DNA of 64,000 nucleotides from Saccharothrix ecbatanensis (GTDB lineage: Bacteria; Actinomycetota; Actinomycetes; Mycobacteriales; Pseudonocardiaceae): positions 1,984,001 through 2,048,000 of the forward strand of contig NZ_JACHMO010000001.1 of NCBI RefSeq assembly GCF_014205015.1, read 5' to 3'. The translations under genes were made by a program, and so were the position numbers. Positions 28,388 through 37,600 of this stretch are shown here, piece after piece. Position 1 is the stretch's first letter, and the number at the start of each line of letters is the position of its first letter. The notes under the pieces are model-generated. The model was not told where the DNA came from. It saw only the letters and a program-made list of their open reading frames with translations, and did no database searches.

Positions 28388-29404
28388 GTGAGGAGGAAGT
28401 CCTTGACGGAGCACGGCATCCAGGTCGGCGCCCGGCCGAGGGTCGACGTGAGGGCGCTGCTCGGGTACCTCACGCGCCTCGGCGTGATCGACGCGGACGC
28501 CGCGGCGGCTCCCGGCGTCCGCGTCACCGACCTGTCCCGCTCGCACCTGGTCCTGTCCGTCCGGCTCGCCGACGGCCGGCGCCTGGTGGTGAAGCGGGCC
28601 AGGGCCCGGCCCGGTGAGGTGGAAGGGAGCCTGGGGCGGGAAGTGCTCGTGTACCGGCTCGCCGGCGGAAACCGAGCGTTGTCGGACGCGATGCCCGCAC
28701 CGCTGTGGCTCGACCCGGCCGGTCGGGTGCTGGTCGCCGAAGCGGCCGATCCCGGGACCACGTTGCACGCCGACGCGGTCGGGCGCGGATCGCTCTCGGT
28801 GGGCCACGCACGCGACCTGGGCGCGGTGGTGGGTGCTTGGCACCGTGCCACGAAGTCGCCCCGGGGCGGACTTCCCACCGAGATCCCCTGGGTGCTCGGC
28901 ATCCTCTCCGTCGGGAGTTGGCGGCCACCGGAAACGGACCGCGTGCTCGTGCACGGCCAGGTGCGCCGAGAGCTGCGGACGGCGTTCGCCGAACTCACCG
29001 CGGGCCTGGCGCCGTCCTGCCTGGTGCACGGCGACCTCAAGTGGGACAACTGCCTGATCGACGCGAAGTCCGGCATCCGGGTGGTCGACTGGGAGCGCGC
29101 GGCCCACGGCGACCCCGCCTGGGACGTCGCCGGCATCCTCCAGGACTACGTCGCCGTGCCGCGTGCACTGGGGTTGTCACCGCCCGACCGTGACGAGTCG
29201 ATCTCCGCGTTCATCACCGCATACCTGGACTTCGTGGAGCCGACCGAGCGGCAGCGGTTCGCCGAACGTGCCGCCCGGCTGGCGGGTGCGCGCCTGATCC
29301 AGACCGCGCTGGAGTACGCGGCCACCGGAGTGGACCTCGTCGGTGACGCCCTGCGGATACTCCGTGAGCCCCGAACGCTGCTCGCCGCGTGGAGCGTCCG
29401 GTGA
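28388..29404 (+). CDS. APH-fold kinase of a class V-type lanthipeptide system
   Basis: About 338 residues. Phosphotransferase fold: VVK Lys (about 69), Brenner motif CLVHGDLKWDNCL (H214-D216, N221) and the metal-binding Asp in VVDWE (about 234). In class V lanthipeptide and thioamitide pathways an APH-like kinase phosphorylates Ser/Thr of the precursor before elimination. Here the only visible Thr/Cys-rich partner is the tail of the protease encoded seven bases upstream. A TTG at 28403 has a better-placed AGGAGG and may be the true start. The stop overlaps the next gene (GTGA). Confidence 0.85.
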   Translation: MRRKSLTEHGIQVGARPRVDVRALLGYLTRLGVIDADAAAAPGVRVTDLSRSHLVLSVRLADGRRLVVKRARARPGEVEGSLGREVLVYRLAGGNRALSDAMPAPLWLDPAGRVLVAEAADPGTTLHADAVGRGSLSVGHARDLGAVVGAWHRATKSPRGGLPTEIPWVLGILSVGSWRPPETDRVLVHGQVRRELRTAFAELTAGLAPSCLVHGDLKWDNCLIDAKSGIRVVDWERAAHGDPAWDVAGILQDYVAVPRALGLSPPDRDESISAFITAYLDFVEPTERQRFAERAARLAGARLIQTALEYAATGVDLVGDALRILREPRTLLAAWSVR

Positions 29405-30348
29405 CGGACTGGTCGGACTGGCGGGCCGGGTTGCACGCCGCCGCACGACCGGCGCTCGACCGGCACGGCACCGCGTCCGAGCTGGCCGCCTTGCTCTACA
29501 CCCGCTGGTACGCCCCCGCCGAGGGACCGCCCGAGCCGTCATCGGGGCCGAAGGAGGTCAGCGCCCACTACCGGGCCGCCGACGCCGCCACCGGTCGGTT
29601 CGAGCCCGGCTGGACGGTGTTGTCGCCGACGCGGGCGACGTCCCGGATCGGCCCGCCGGCCTCGGCGTGGCAGATCGCGGTCTCGAACGGCGGTGAGATC
29701 CGGTGGACCGACCCGATCGACGTGCTCTACGCGGACGGGATCGGCCTGCGCCCTCAACCCGGGGCCGCGGTGTCGGTGACTGCCCGGCGTGACTCGACCG
29801 CTGTCCTGCCCGGGTGGTGGACGACCACGAGCCCGGCCTGGCCGCTCGCCCGCCCTCCGCTCGTCCGCCTGTACTGGTCGGTCGAGCCGAAGCACGTCTA
29901 CCGGGTGGTCCGGGCGGTCACCGTCGCGTTGGACGCCGGGCGGCCGTGGGCGCTGAAGTGCCCGCTCGACGTCGACCGCTGCCGTCGTCCGGACTCGGTC
30001 GTGCTGTTCGCCCAGGCGGCTGACTGGGAGAACGCCTGCGCACGCGTCGCGGGCGCGCACCAGCGGTCACGGGCCTGGCTGCGCGGCAGCGTGCCGGCGC
30101 TCACCCTCGAACTGGCCCGCGGGTTGGGGCTGGCGGAGGACCCGGCCGGGGACAGCTTCGGGTCGAGTCGGTGCCGAATGCTCGCGGAGTCGATGTGGCG
30201 GGCGCACCAGCAGGGTGTGTGCGACCCCGACCGGCTGTGCTCGGTCGCCGTGTCCGGACTGGCGGAGCACGGCGTCGACGCGGAGGCGCCCTGGCTGAAC
30301 CCCGGCTCCACCGCGACCTACCCCTGGCCGGCACGGGACGGCCGATGA
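29401..30348 (+). CDS. HopA1-like lyase of a class V-type lanthipeptide system
   Basis: About 315 residues of the T3SS-effector HopA1-like family: ELAALLYTRWYAP near the start, HYRAADAATGRFEPGW, then RLYWSVEPKHVYRVVRAVTVALD and a helical C-terminal part. In class V lanthipeptide and thioamitide clusters this family pairs with the APH-like kinase and is thought to eliminate phosphate to give dehydro-amino acids. The GTG at 29401 overlaps the kinase stop and its own stop overlaps the LanC gene, so the three are translationally coupled. Confidence 0.85.
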   Translation: MTDWSDWRAGLHAAARPALDRHGTASELAALLYTRWYAPAEGPPEPSSGPKEVSAHYRAADAATGRFEPGWTVLSPTRATSRIGPPASAWQIAVSNGGEIRWTDPIDVLYADGIGLRPQPGAAVSVTARRDSTAVLPGWWTTTSPAWPLARPPLVRLYWSVEPKHVYRVVRAVTVALDAGRPWALKCPLDVDRCRRPDSVVLFAQAADWENACARVAGAHQRSRAWLRGSVPALTLELARGLGLAEDPAGDSFGSSRCRMLAESMWRAHQQGVCDPDRLCSVAVSGLAEHGVDAEAPWLNPGSTATYPWPARDGR

Positions 30349-31460
30349 CCGCGATGGAGACGGCGACGCGGCTCGCCGAGCGCATCTGCGACGAGGCGCG
30401 TTGGCACGGTGAGTCCTGTGACTGGCTCGACGCGACCGGCCGAGCGCTCGACGTCGACCTCTACGAAGGCAGCGCGGGTATAGCGTGGTTCCTCGCCCAG
30501 CACGCCGCGTTGACCGGTTCCGAGCGATCGGCGCAGACCGCCGCCGCAGCCGCCAGGTCCGTGCCCGGCAAAGTCGCCGCACGACCCACCCCGCGCCGCG
30601 GCCTGTTCGAAGGTGATCTCGGAGCCCTGTGGGCGGTCGGCGAGGTCGGCACGCTCATCGGCGACGCCGAACTCGTGGATCGGGCACGTGCGCTCATACC
30701 CGACGTGCGGCGCCGGCTGGACCGTGCCGACCCGGGCATCGACCTGGTCGGCGGCGGCGCGGGGGATGTCCTGGCGATGATCGGACTGACCGGATCGGCT
30801 GTCGCGGAGGCGGATCTGATCAACGCGGAGACGGCCGTGCACCACGTCGGCATGGCTCACGGGCTCTCAGGGTTGGCGTGTGCGCTGCTGGAGGTGCACA
30901 GCGTGACCGGCACACCCGCGTACCGCAGTCGGGCGATGGAGGCCTTCTCCGCCGAACGTGCGTGGTTCGACCCTGAGGCGTGCGCGTGGGGGAGGACTGC
31001 GTCGACGTCGTGGTGCAACGGCAGCGCGGGTATCGGACTGGCTCGGCTGCGAGCGGTCGAGCTGGCTCCCGAACCGCACCTCCGGGCCGAAGCCGGGGCG
31101 GCGCTGGCCTCCGTCCACGCCTCGGTCGCCGCGAGCCTGTCCGGCCGGCGCACGACCACCTGGGAGCAGGCGAACTTCTCGGTGTGCCACGGCCTGATGG
31201 GCGCGGCGGACCTCCTGGTCCAAGCCGCCGTTGTGCTGGGAGTCCCGGAGCACCTCCGGGCGGCCGAGCGCGTAGTCGACCACGGCGTGGCCACGGCGAA
31301 CGCCCATGGCCGGTGGGCGTGCGGCACCACGACCGGAGCCGAGACGGTCGGCTTGTTCCTCGGGCTCGCCGGGATCGGCGCGGTGTGCCTGCGGGTCGCG
31401 CACCCGGGACGAGTGCCGCCGGTCGGCCTGCCCGTGCGCGCCTACTCGATGTCCGAGTAA
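30345..31460 (+). CDS. LanC-like lanthionine cyclase
   Basis: About 371 residues. LanC toroid with GG-type repeats (LYEGSAGIAWFLA, LVGGGAGDVLAM, MAHGLSGLACALLEV, WCNGSAGIGLARL, CHGLMGAADLLV, GLFLGLAGIGAV). All zinc ligands are present: C224 (SWCNG), C281 and H282 (VCHG). The conserved acid/base His is H172 (AHGLSG). It should catalyse Cys addition to dehydrobutyrine or dehydroalanine. The ATG overlaps the HopA1-like stop. Its end overlaps the convergent prodomain-like gene by 19 bases. Confidence 0.9.
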   Translation: MTAMETATRLAERICDEARWHGESCDWLDATGRALDVDLYEGSAGIAWFLAQHAALTGSERSAQTAAAAARSVPGKVAARPTPRRGLFEGDLGALWAVGEVGTLIGDAELVDRARALIPDVRRRLDRADPGIDLVGGGAGDVLAMIGLTGSAVAEADLINAETAVHHVGMAHGLSGLACALLEVHSVTGTPAYRSRAMEAFSAERAWFDPEACAWGRTASTSWCNGSAGIGLARLRAVELAPEPHLRAEAGAALASVHASVAASLSGRRTTTWEQANFSVCHGLMGAADLLVQAAVVLGVPEHLRAAERVVDHGVATANAHGRWACGTTTGAETVGLFLGLAGIGAVCLRVAHPGRVPPVGLPVRAYSMSE

Positions 31461-31756
31461 GGACCCGACTGCCGGTCCGCGTCGTACTCCAGGGCTTGGG
31501 ACACCTGGACCTGGGTCACGAAGTCGTGCTCGACCAGGGTGGGGAGCGAGGCCAGCTTGACCGTCGCGGTCAGCACGTCCCCGGCTACCGTGCGGACGTC
31601 GGCTCCCTCGTCGCGCAGTGCGGCGAGCTGCGTGCCGCTGAACGCGCTCCGGCCCCGGACGAAGATCGCCACCTCGGTCTCGACGTCCGCGTCGCCCTCG
31701 GCCAACCTGGACAACAGGTGCCTGCCGGGGGCGTCCAGCTTCTCGGTCTTAGCCAT
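31442..31756 (-). CDS. Free-standing protease-prodomain-like protein (putative inhibitor)
   Basis: About 104 residues. It resembles the N-terminal region of the tailed protease in the same locus: both have a strand with V-x-I-x-F, an LAAL/LAAI helix, R-[TS]-V-A-G-D-V, and an ending in which V-x-x-S-R/Q-x-L is followed by acidic residues. Subtilisin prodomains (I9-like) act as chaperones and tight inhibitors, and free-standing copies exist. It is convergent with the LanC gene, overlapping it by 19 bases. ATG at 31756. It probably controls or helps fold the tailed protease; inference from similarity and location. Confidence 0.65.
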   Translation of the reverse strand: MAKTEKLDAPGRHLLSRLAEGDADVETEVAIFVRGRSAFSGTQLAALRDEGADVRTVAGDVLTATVKLASLPTLVEHDFVTQVQVSQALEYDADRQSGPYSDIE

Positions 31757-31872
31757 CCTGGTCCGGCCTCCAAACCCCCTGGTCCAGCCTAACCCCCACA
31801 TGCCTGGTCCGGATGGCGGCGGTGATCCGGTGATCTCCACCGGGAGAATCGAAGTGTCGAAAGGGGACAAGG

Positions 31873-34584
31873 GTGCCGCGTTTGGAACGGCCGCTGGTCG
31901 AGGACGACACGCCGGTGGCGAAGTTCGCCGGTGACCTGCGGCGGCTGCGGCGCGTCGCCGGGTTGCCGTCCTACCGCGAACTCGGTCGCCAGGCGAACTA
32001 CTCGCCCGCCGCGCTGTCCGAGGCGGCGGCCGGGCGCAGGCTGCCCAGCCTGGCGGTCACCAAGGCGTTCGTCCGCGCTTGCGGGGGAGACGTCGAGGAG
32101 TGGACCGCCCGCTGGAGGGAGTTGGCGACCGAGACCGTGGACCACGGCGACGCCCCGTACGTGGGGCTGGCCGCGTACCAGGTCATCGACGCCGACAGGT
32201 TCTTCGGCCGTGAGGGGGAGGTGGGCAGACTGCTCGCGCTGGTGCGGGAACGGCCGTTCGTCGGCGTGTTCGGGGCGTCCGGTGCGGGCAAGTCCTCCCT
32301 GTTGCGCGCGGGCCTGGCCGCCCAGTGGGGCAAGCACCTCGTCATCACGCCCGGCCCGGACCCGATCACCGAGCTGGCGGCGGCACTCGCCGACCAGCGG
32401 TCCGCGGTCGACGTCCGCGCCGAACTCGCCGCCGATCCGGAGCACCTGCGCGTGCTGCTGCGCCAGACCGCCGACGACCTGCTGCTCGTGGTCGACCAGT
32501 TCGAGGAGGTCTTCACGCTCTGCGCGGAGGCCGACCGCCGGTGGCTCGTGCGGGCGCTCACCCACGCCGCCGGCGCCGCCCGCGTCGTCATCGGGGTGCG
32601 CGCCGACTTCTACGGCCACTGCGCCCGCCACCGCGAGCTGCTCGACGCGCTGCACCGCTCGCAGTCGCTCGTCGGGCCGATGAACGCCGAGCAGCTTCGC
32701 CGCGCGGTCATCGAACCCGCCGCACGCAGGGGAGTCTCGCTGGAGAACGCGTTGGTGGCGAGGCTGATCGCCGACGTCGCCGGGCAGCAGGGCGCGTTGC
32801 CGCTGGCCTCGCACGTGCTGGTGGAGACGTGGCGGCGGCGCCGTGGCACGGTGCTCACGCTCGCGGCCTACGAGGACGCGGGCGGCGTCGAACACGCGCT
32901 GGCCCGCACCGCCGAAGAGGTCTACGACGCGCTCCCCGAGGGTGAGAAGCAGGCGGCGAGGCAGGTGTTCCAGCGCTTGGTCGCCCTCGGCGACGGCATC
33001 GAGGACACCCGCCGCCGCGTCGCGCGGGCCGAACTCGACGCGGGCGACGCGCTGGTCGACCGGCTCGCGGCGGCCAGGCTGGTCACCCTCGACCGCGACA
33101 CCCTCGACCGCGACACCGTCGAGCTGACCCACGAGGCGCTGCTGCACGCGTGGCCGAGGCTCGTGGACTGGCTCGCCGAGGACCGCGACTCACTGCGCGC
33201 CCACCGCAGGCTCACCGGCGCCGCCGAAGCCTGGCGTGCCCACGACCGCGACCCCGACGTCCTGTACCGCGGCGCCCACCTCGATCAGGCGCGACGCCTG
33301 GGGTCCCGCCTCAACAGCGTCGAACGCGACTTCGTCGACGCGGGCCTGGCCGCCGAACGCGGCCGGGAGGCGCTGCGGAAGCGGGGCGTGCACAGGTTGC
33401 GGCGGCTCGTCGCCTGCCTCGCCGCTCTCGCGCTGCTGCTCGCGAGCACCGCCGTCTACGCGGTCACCGCCCAGCGTGCGGTCACCCGCGAACGCAACCA
33501 GGCGCTGTCGCTGCGCGCCGCCGACAAAGCCCTGGACCTGCTGGCACGCCCCGGCGACGCGGCGATGCTGGCCCTGGCCGCCTACCGCCTCGCTCCCACC
33601 ACCCAGGCCCGCGACGCCCTGCTGCTCGCCCGTGCGGCGGGCACCGACACGGTCCTGGGCGACGGCTACGCGCGTGTGCCCGGCAGCGTCACCATGACCA
33701 GGGAGTACAGCCCCGACGCCCGGATCTCGGGCATCACCTACCGCCTCTGGGACGGCGAGCGGCGGGCCGGCGGGATCGCCGCGCCGGTGGACGGTTTCCT
33801 GAACCTGCTCAGCGCGGACGGACGCACCGCGGTGGTGGTCCAGCCCGGCGAGTTCCAACTCTGGGACCTGGGCGACCTGGACGCTCCCCGCCGGACCGCG
33901 ACCCGGACGGACTGGCCGTTCCCCCTGGGCATCGACGCGGCGGGCACCCTCTTGACCGCTGTCGAGGACGGCGCCGCGGTGCACTGGCGGCCCGGCGACA
34001 CCACCCGCACCCGCCTGCCCGGCGACGGCGTCGAGAACGCCATGCCGTTGGACGACGGCACCGGCGTGGTCGTGTCGCGACGCAGCGGCGACCGCCGCGA
34101 CGTGGAGGTGTTGTCGCTGGACGGCCGGTCCACGACGGTGCTCAGCCGCTCCTCCGAGCTGGAGCTGGTGGCCGGTCCGGGAGGCAGGCTCGCCGTTTCC
34201 GACGTCGACAGCGCGCACCTCACCGTGCTCGACGGCGCGGACGGGCACAAGACGCTCCTCGAGGCGGTCGCGATCCCGGGGGACACCGTGGTCGAGTTCT
34301 CCTCCGACGGCCGGGCCGTCACGGCGCTGCGCCACGACTCGGTGTGGCTGTGGGACTTGACCGGCGAGCGGGAGCCGCTGTCCCTGCGCGTGCCGGGAGT
34401 CGAGTTCGGCGCGGCGCGCTACGACCCCGCCACCGGCGAACTCCTGTTGCTGACCACGCTCGGCGCGCTGTGGCGGCTCGCGCCGGACATCGACCGCGTG
34501 CTCCACGACGTGTGCGCCGATCCGGTCGGTTTCGACTGGCCGGCCCATTTCCCCGACGTGCCCGAACAACCGCTGTGCCCGTGA
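31873..34584 (+). CDS. HTH + nSTAND-type NTPase with transmembrane segment and propeller domain
   Basis: About 903 residues. An N-terminal helix-turn-helix (FAGDLRRLRRVAGLPSYREL, then YSPAALSEAAAGRRLPSLAVTKAFV) is followed by a STAND NTPase: RFFGREGEV, Walker A GASGAGKSS, Walker B DLLLVVDQFEEVFTL. A winged-helix and helical region (LVDRLAAARLVTL, THEALLHAWPRL) comes next, then a hydrophobic segment around residue 515 (VACLAALALLLASTAVYAV) and a WD40/propeller-like C-terminus with WDL repeats. Such proteins act as signal-triggered switches and some are antiviral effectors; function here is unknown. The GTG is at 31873. It converges on the secreted subtilisin. Confidence 0.85.
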   Translation: MPRLERPLVEDDTPVAKFAGDLRRLRRVAGLPSYRELGRQANYSPAALSEAAAGRRLPSLAVTKAFVRACGGDVEEWTARWRELATETVDHGDAPYVGLAAYQVIDADRFFGREGEVGRLLALVRERPFVGVFGASGAGKSSLLRAGLAAQWGKHLVITPGPDPITELAAALADQRSAVDVRAELAADPEHLRVLLRQTADDLLLVVDQFEEVFTLCAEADRRWLVRALTHAAGAARVVIGVRADFYGHCARHRELLDALHRSQSLVGPMNAEQLRRAVIEPAARRGVSLENALVARLIADVAGQQGALPLASHVLVETWRRRRGTVLTLAAYEDAGGVEHALARTAEEVYDALPEGEKQAARQVFQRLVALGDGIEDTRRRVARAELDAGDALVDRLAAARLVTLDRDTLDRDTVELTHEALLHAWPRLVDWLAEDRDSLRAHRRLTGAAEAWRAHDRDPDVLYRGAHLDQARRLGSRLNSVERDFVDAGLAAERGREALRKRGVHRLRRLVACLAALALLLASTAVYAVTAQRAVTRERNQALSLRAADKALDLLARPGDAAMLALAAYRLAPTTQARDALLLARAAGTDTVLGDGYARVPGSVTMTREYSPDARISGITYRLWDGERRAGGIAAPVDGFLNLLSADGRTAVVVQPGEFQLWDLGDLDAPRRTATRTDWPFPLGIDAAGTLLTAVEDGAAVHWRPGDTTRTRLPGDGVENAMPLDDGTGVVVSRRSGDRRDVEVLSLDGRSTTVLSRSSELELVAGPGGRLAVSDVDSAHLTVLDGADGHKTLLEAVAIPGDTVVEFSSDGRAVTALRHDSVWLWDLTGEREPLSLRVPGVEFGAARYDPATGELLLLTTLGALWRLAPDIDRVLHDVCADPVGFDWPAHFPDVPEQPLCP

Positions 34585-34634
34585 TGGCGTCGGACGGGTG
34601 TTCGGCCGCGCCCGCCCGACACCGTCGCGGACCG

Positions 34635-37600
34635 TCAGCCGAGCCGGTAGGCCCTGATCACGGTCTGGCTCAACGCGCCGCCCCGGTCGTCGGTGGCGTG
34701 CACGCGCAGCGAGGCGAACGTCCCCGGCATGGCCCGGTTGCCCACCAGCGCCGAGCGCCCGAGCACCGGGAGGTCCCCCCAGCTCGCCCCGTCGTCGTAG
34801 GACACCTCCACGCGGAAGTTCCGCAGCGGCGCGTTGTCCACGCCGCGTTGGCCGTCCACCACCAGCGGCACGGTCAGCGGCCGGTTCGCGGGCGCGCTGC
34901 CCGTGTGGTCCAGCTCCGGGGTGAACCGCACCACCGACATCGGCAGCCGCCGTTCACGGGTGGTCGTGTTCGAGCGGAACGTCCAGTCCACGACGATGCG
35001 CGTGCTGAAGTCCGACATCTCCGGCGCACGCGTCACCTCGGTCCGCACCCGGAACACGGCGGGTCCCGGCGGCACCGCGAACGCCCCGTGCCCGCTGCTG
35101 TCGTTCTCTCCCACCAGTTTCCCGTCGCGGTACAGCGCGGTCCGCGCGGACGTGGTCCGGGAGTAACCCTCGTTGCCCTCCCGGTCGCCGAACAGCGACA
35201 GCGACACCGCCACCTCGTTCCCGGCGCGCGTCAGGTTCGGGTAGGCGCCGGAGTACATCACCGGACCGATGACGGGCGCGCCGAACGACCGGTCGTACGT
35301 CCGGCCCGCGCCGTACCGCTCCTCGTTCCCGTTCATCAGACCCCCCTCGTCGAACAACACCGTCTGCCAGGTGGTGCGTGGTGTCGTGTACCTGGTCGAG
35401 GTGGGCGTAGAGGACACGTCCGCGTAGAAGGCCGGACCGGGCTCCCCGGACGGCGCGACCACGTAGCCGGCCAGCTCCCGCAGGCCTCCGAGGTCCTTCA
35501 GGGCGACCGTGGTGCGCACCCTCGCCAGGTCCGACTCACGCGGCCGGCGCACGAACCCGTCGGGCACCCGGCCCTGCTCGGTCCACCCCAGCCAGTAGGA
35601 CGCCGACGGGCTCGCCGACGACGCCGACACGAACACGTCCAGCTCGCCGGCCGGCAGCGACGGTCCCGCGTGGCCCACCCGCGTCCCGGCCGGGAAAGCG
35701 CCGGGGTAGTACACGGACATGCTCACGGCGTCGTCGCCCGACCTGCGATCGACCGCCAGGCTGTGCTCGTCCGGCACCGCCGCCGGGTCGGGCGCGACGA
35801 CCTCCAGCGGTCCCGCCGAACGTGCGTCGAGGACCACGCGCGTCGCCCCCTCCACCCGCAGGTCGGGCTGGGTGATGATGGTGTGCGGGCCCATCTCCGG
35901 ACCCATCAGCGACTGCACCACGTAATTGCCCTTGGGCAGCCGCGCGGTGTTGTCCCGCACGTAGGTCCCCACGCCGGTGGCCAGGTTCACCACGGTCGTG
36001 GCCCCCTTGCCCTCGGGCGTGCCGGGGTAGTCGAAGGTGATCGGGTAGCTCTCCACCTCCCGGTCGAGCCCGACCGGCGTCCGCAGCACTTCCGCGCCGC
36101 CCGTCATGGCGACCACCGTCCCCGAGTACGCGCCGTCCACGGACCCCTGCCGCGAATCACCCGTCACGGCCACCTCGGCGGTGCCGCCCGCGGCCACGGT
36201 GATCCGCGCCGGGGACACCGAGAACACCGGGTGCTCCGCGCCGTCCGGCCCACGCGCCCGCACGTTCAGGTCGAGCGTGATCGGCTGCGTGCCGTCGTTG
36301 CGGTAGACCAACGGTTTCGTGACGGGCACGTCGTCGCCGTGCGGCCACTCGTGCAGGCCGAGCGTGACCGACGTCGGCTCGCTGGTGACCGTCGTGGACA
36401 GCGCGGCGGCGATGTCCAGGCGGCCCGAGCCCTGTTCGTACACGCTCAGCGCCGGGTTCGGCCGCGCGGACGCGGTCAGCGACGCCTTGAGCCGCGCGCC
36501 GCCCCAGTCGGGGTGCCGCTGCGCCAGCAGGGCCGCTGCGCCCGCGACGTGAGGTGAGGCCATCGACGTGCCGGACAGGGCCATGTGCCGATCGCCGACC
36601 GGCGTGCCGAGCAGGCCGCCGGCGCTCGACTTCGCCGCGACGATGTCCACGCCAGGTGCGGTGATGTCGGGCTTGACCGCGCCGTCGGCGACCCTCGGGC
36701 CTCGGCTGGAGAACTCGGCCAGCGAGTCGTCGCGCTCCACCGCGCCGACGGTCAGCGCCGAGTCGGCGGTGCCGGGGGAGAGCACGGTGGCCGCACCGTC
36801 CCCGTCGTTGCCCGCCGAGACGACGAACAGCGTGCCGTGGCTCGCGGACAGGGCGTCGACGGCCGCTTCCACCGGGTCGACGTCGTCACTGGGGCGCAGT
36901 CCCAGGCTGATGTTCACCACGTCCGCGCCCTGTTCCGCGGCCCAGCGCATCCCCTCGATGATCGCCGACTCGGGGCACAGCCCGGCCGCGTCGCACACCT
37001 TGGCGTCGAGCAGCCGCGCGTCCGGCGCGACACCCCGGTAGGGCGCGCGGTGGCCCGCGATCGTGGCCGCGACGTGCGTGCCGTGGCCGTAGCGGTCGAT
37101 CCCGTCCTGCTCGTGGGTGAAGTCGCGCCCGGCGACCTCCCTCCCGACCAGGTCCGGGTGATCGCCGTCCACGCCCGTGTCGACCACCGCGACGGTCACG
37201 CCCGCGCCGGTCAGCCCCGCAGCCCACGCCGCCGGCGCCCCGACCTGCGTGGTGCTGCGGTCCAGCAGCGGGCGGGCCACCCCGTCCAGCCACACCTTGC
37301 CGCCGCCCTCGGGCAGCTCCAGCCACCCGGTCGCCTTCGACACCTCGGCCGCCACCGCGTCCACGGCGGGCAGCGCTCCGGCCACCCGCGCGCCGGACGG
37401 CGGTCGTCCACCGGAGACGATCACCGGCACGGTGTCGCGCCGCGCGTCGTCGTAGCCCGCCTCGACCAGCCCGGTGACGTCGAACAGCCGCTGGTCAACT
37501 CGCCCCTCGGCCAGCGCCGACGCCACGTCGGTCGGCACGACGCGCAGGCGGCCCGCGTGCCGGGTGACCTGGAACGAGACGTCCTTCCGGTGCGCGCCGG

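Noticed and set aside
28388..29404. APH-fold gene as an aminoglycoside resistance kinase
   Set aside because: It is translationally coupled to HopA1-like and LanC-like genes, the typical partners in lanthipeptide-type modification, with no resistance context.
33150..36557. Very long open frame on the plus strand opposite the secreted subtilisin
   Set aside because: Its product is almost only Arg, Pro, Gly and Ala with no domain pattern; it is a high-GC shadow of the minus-strand protease and the STAND gene.
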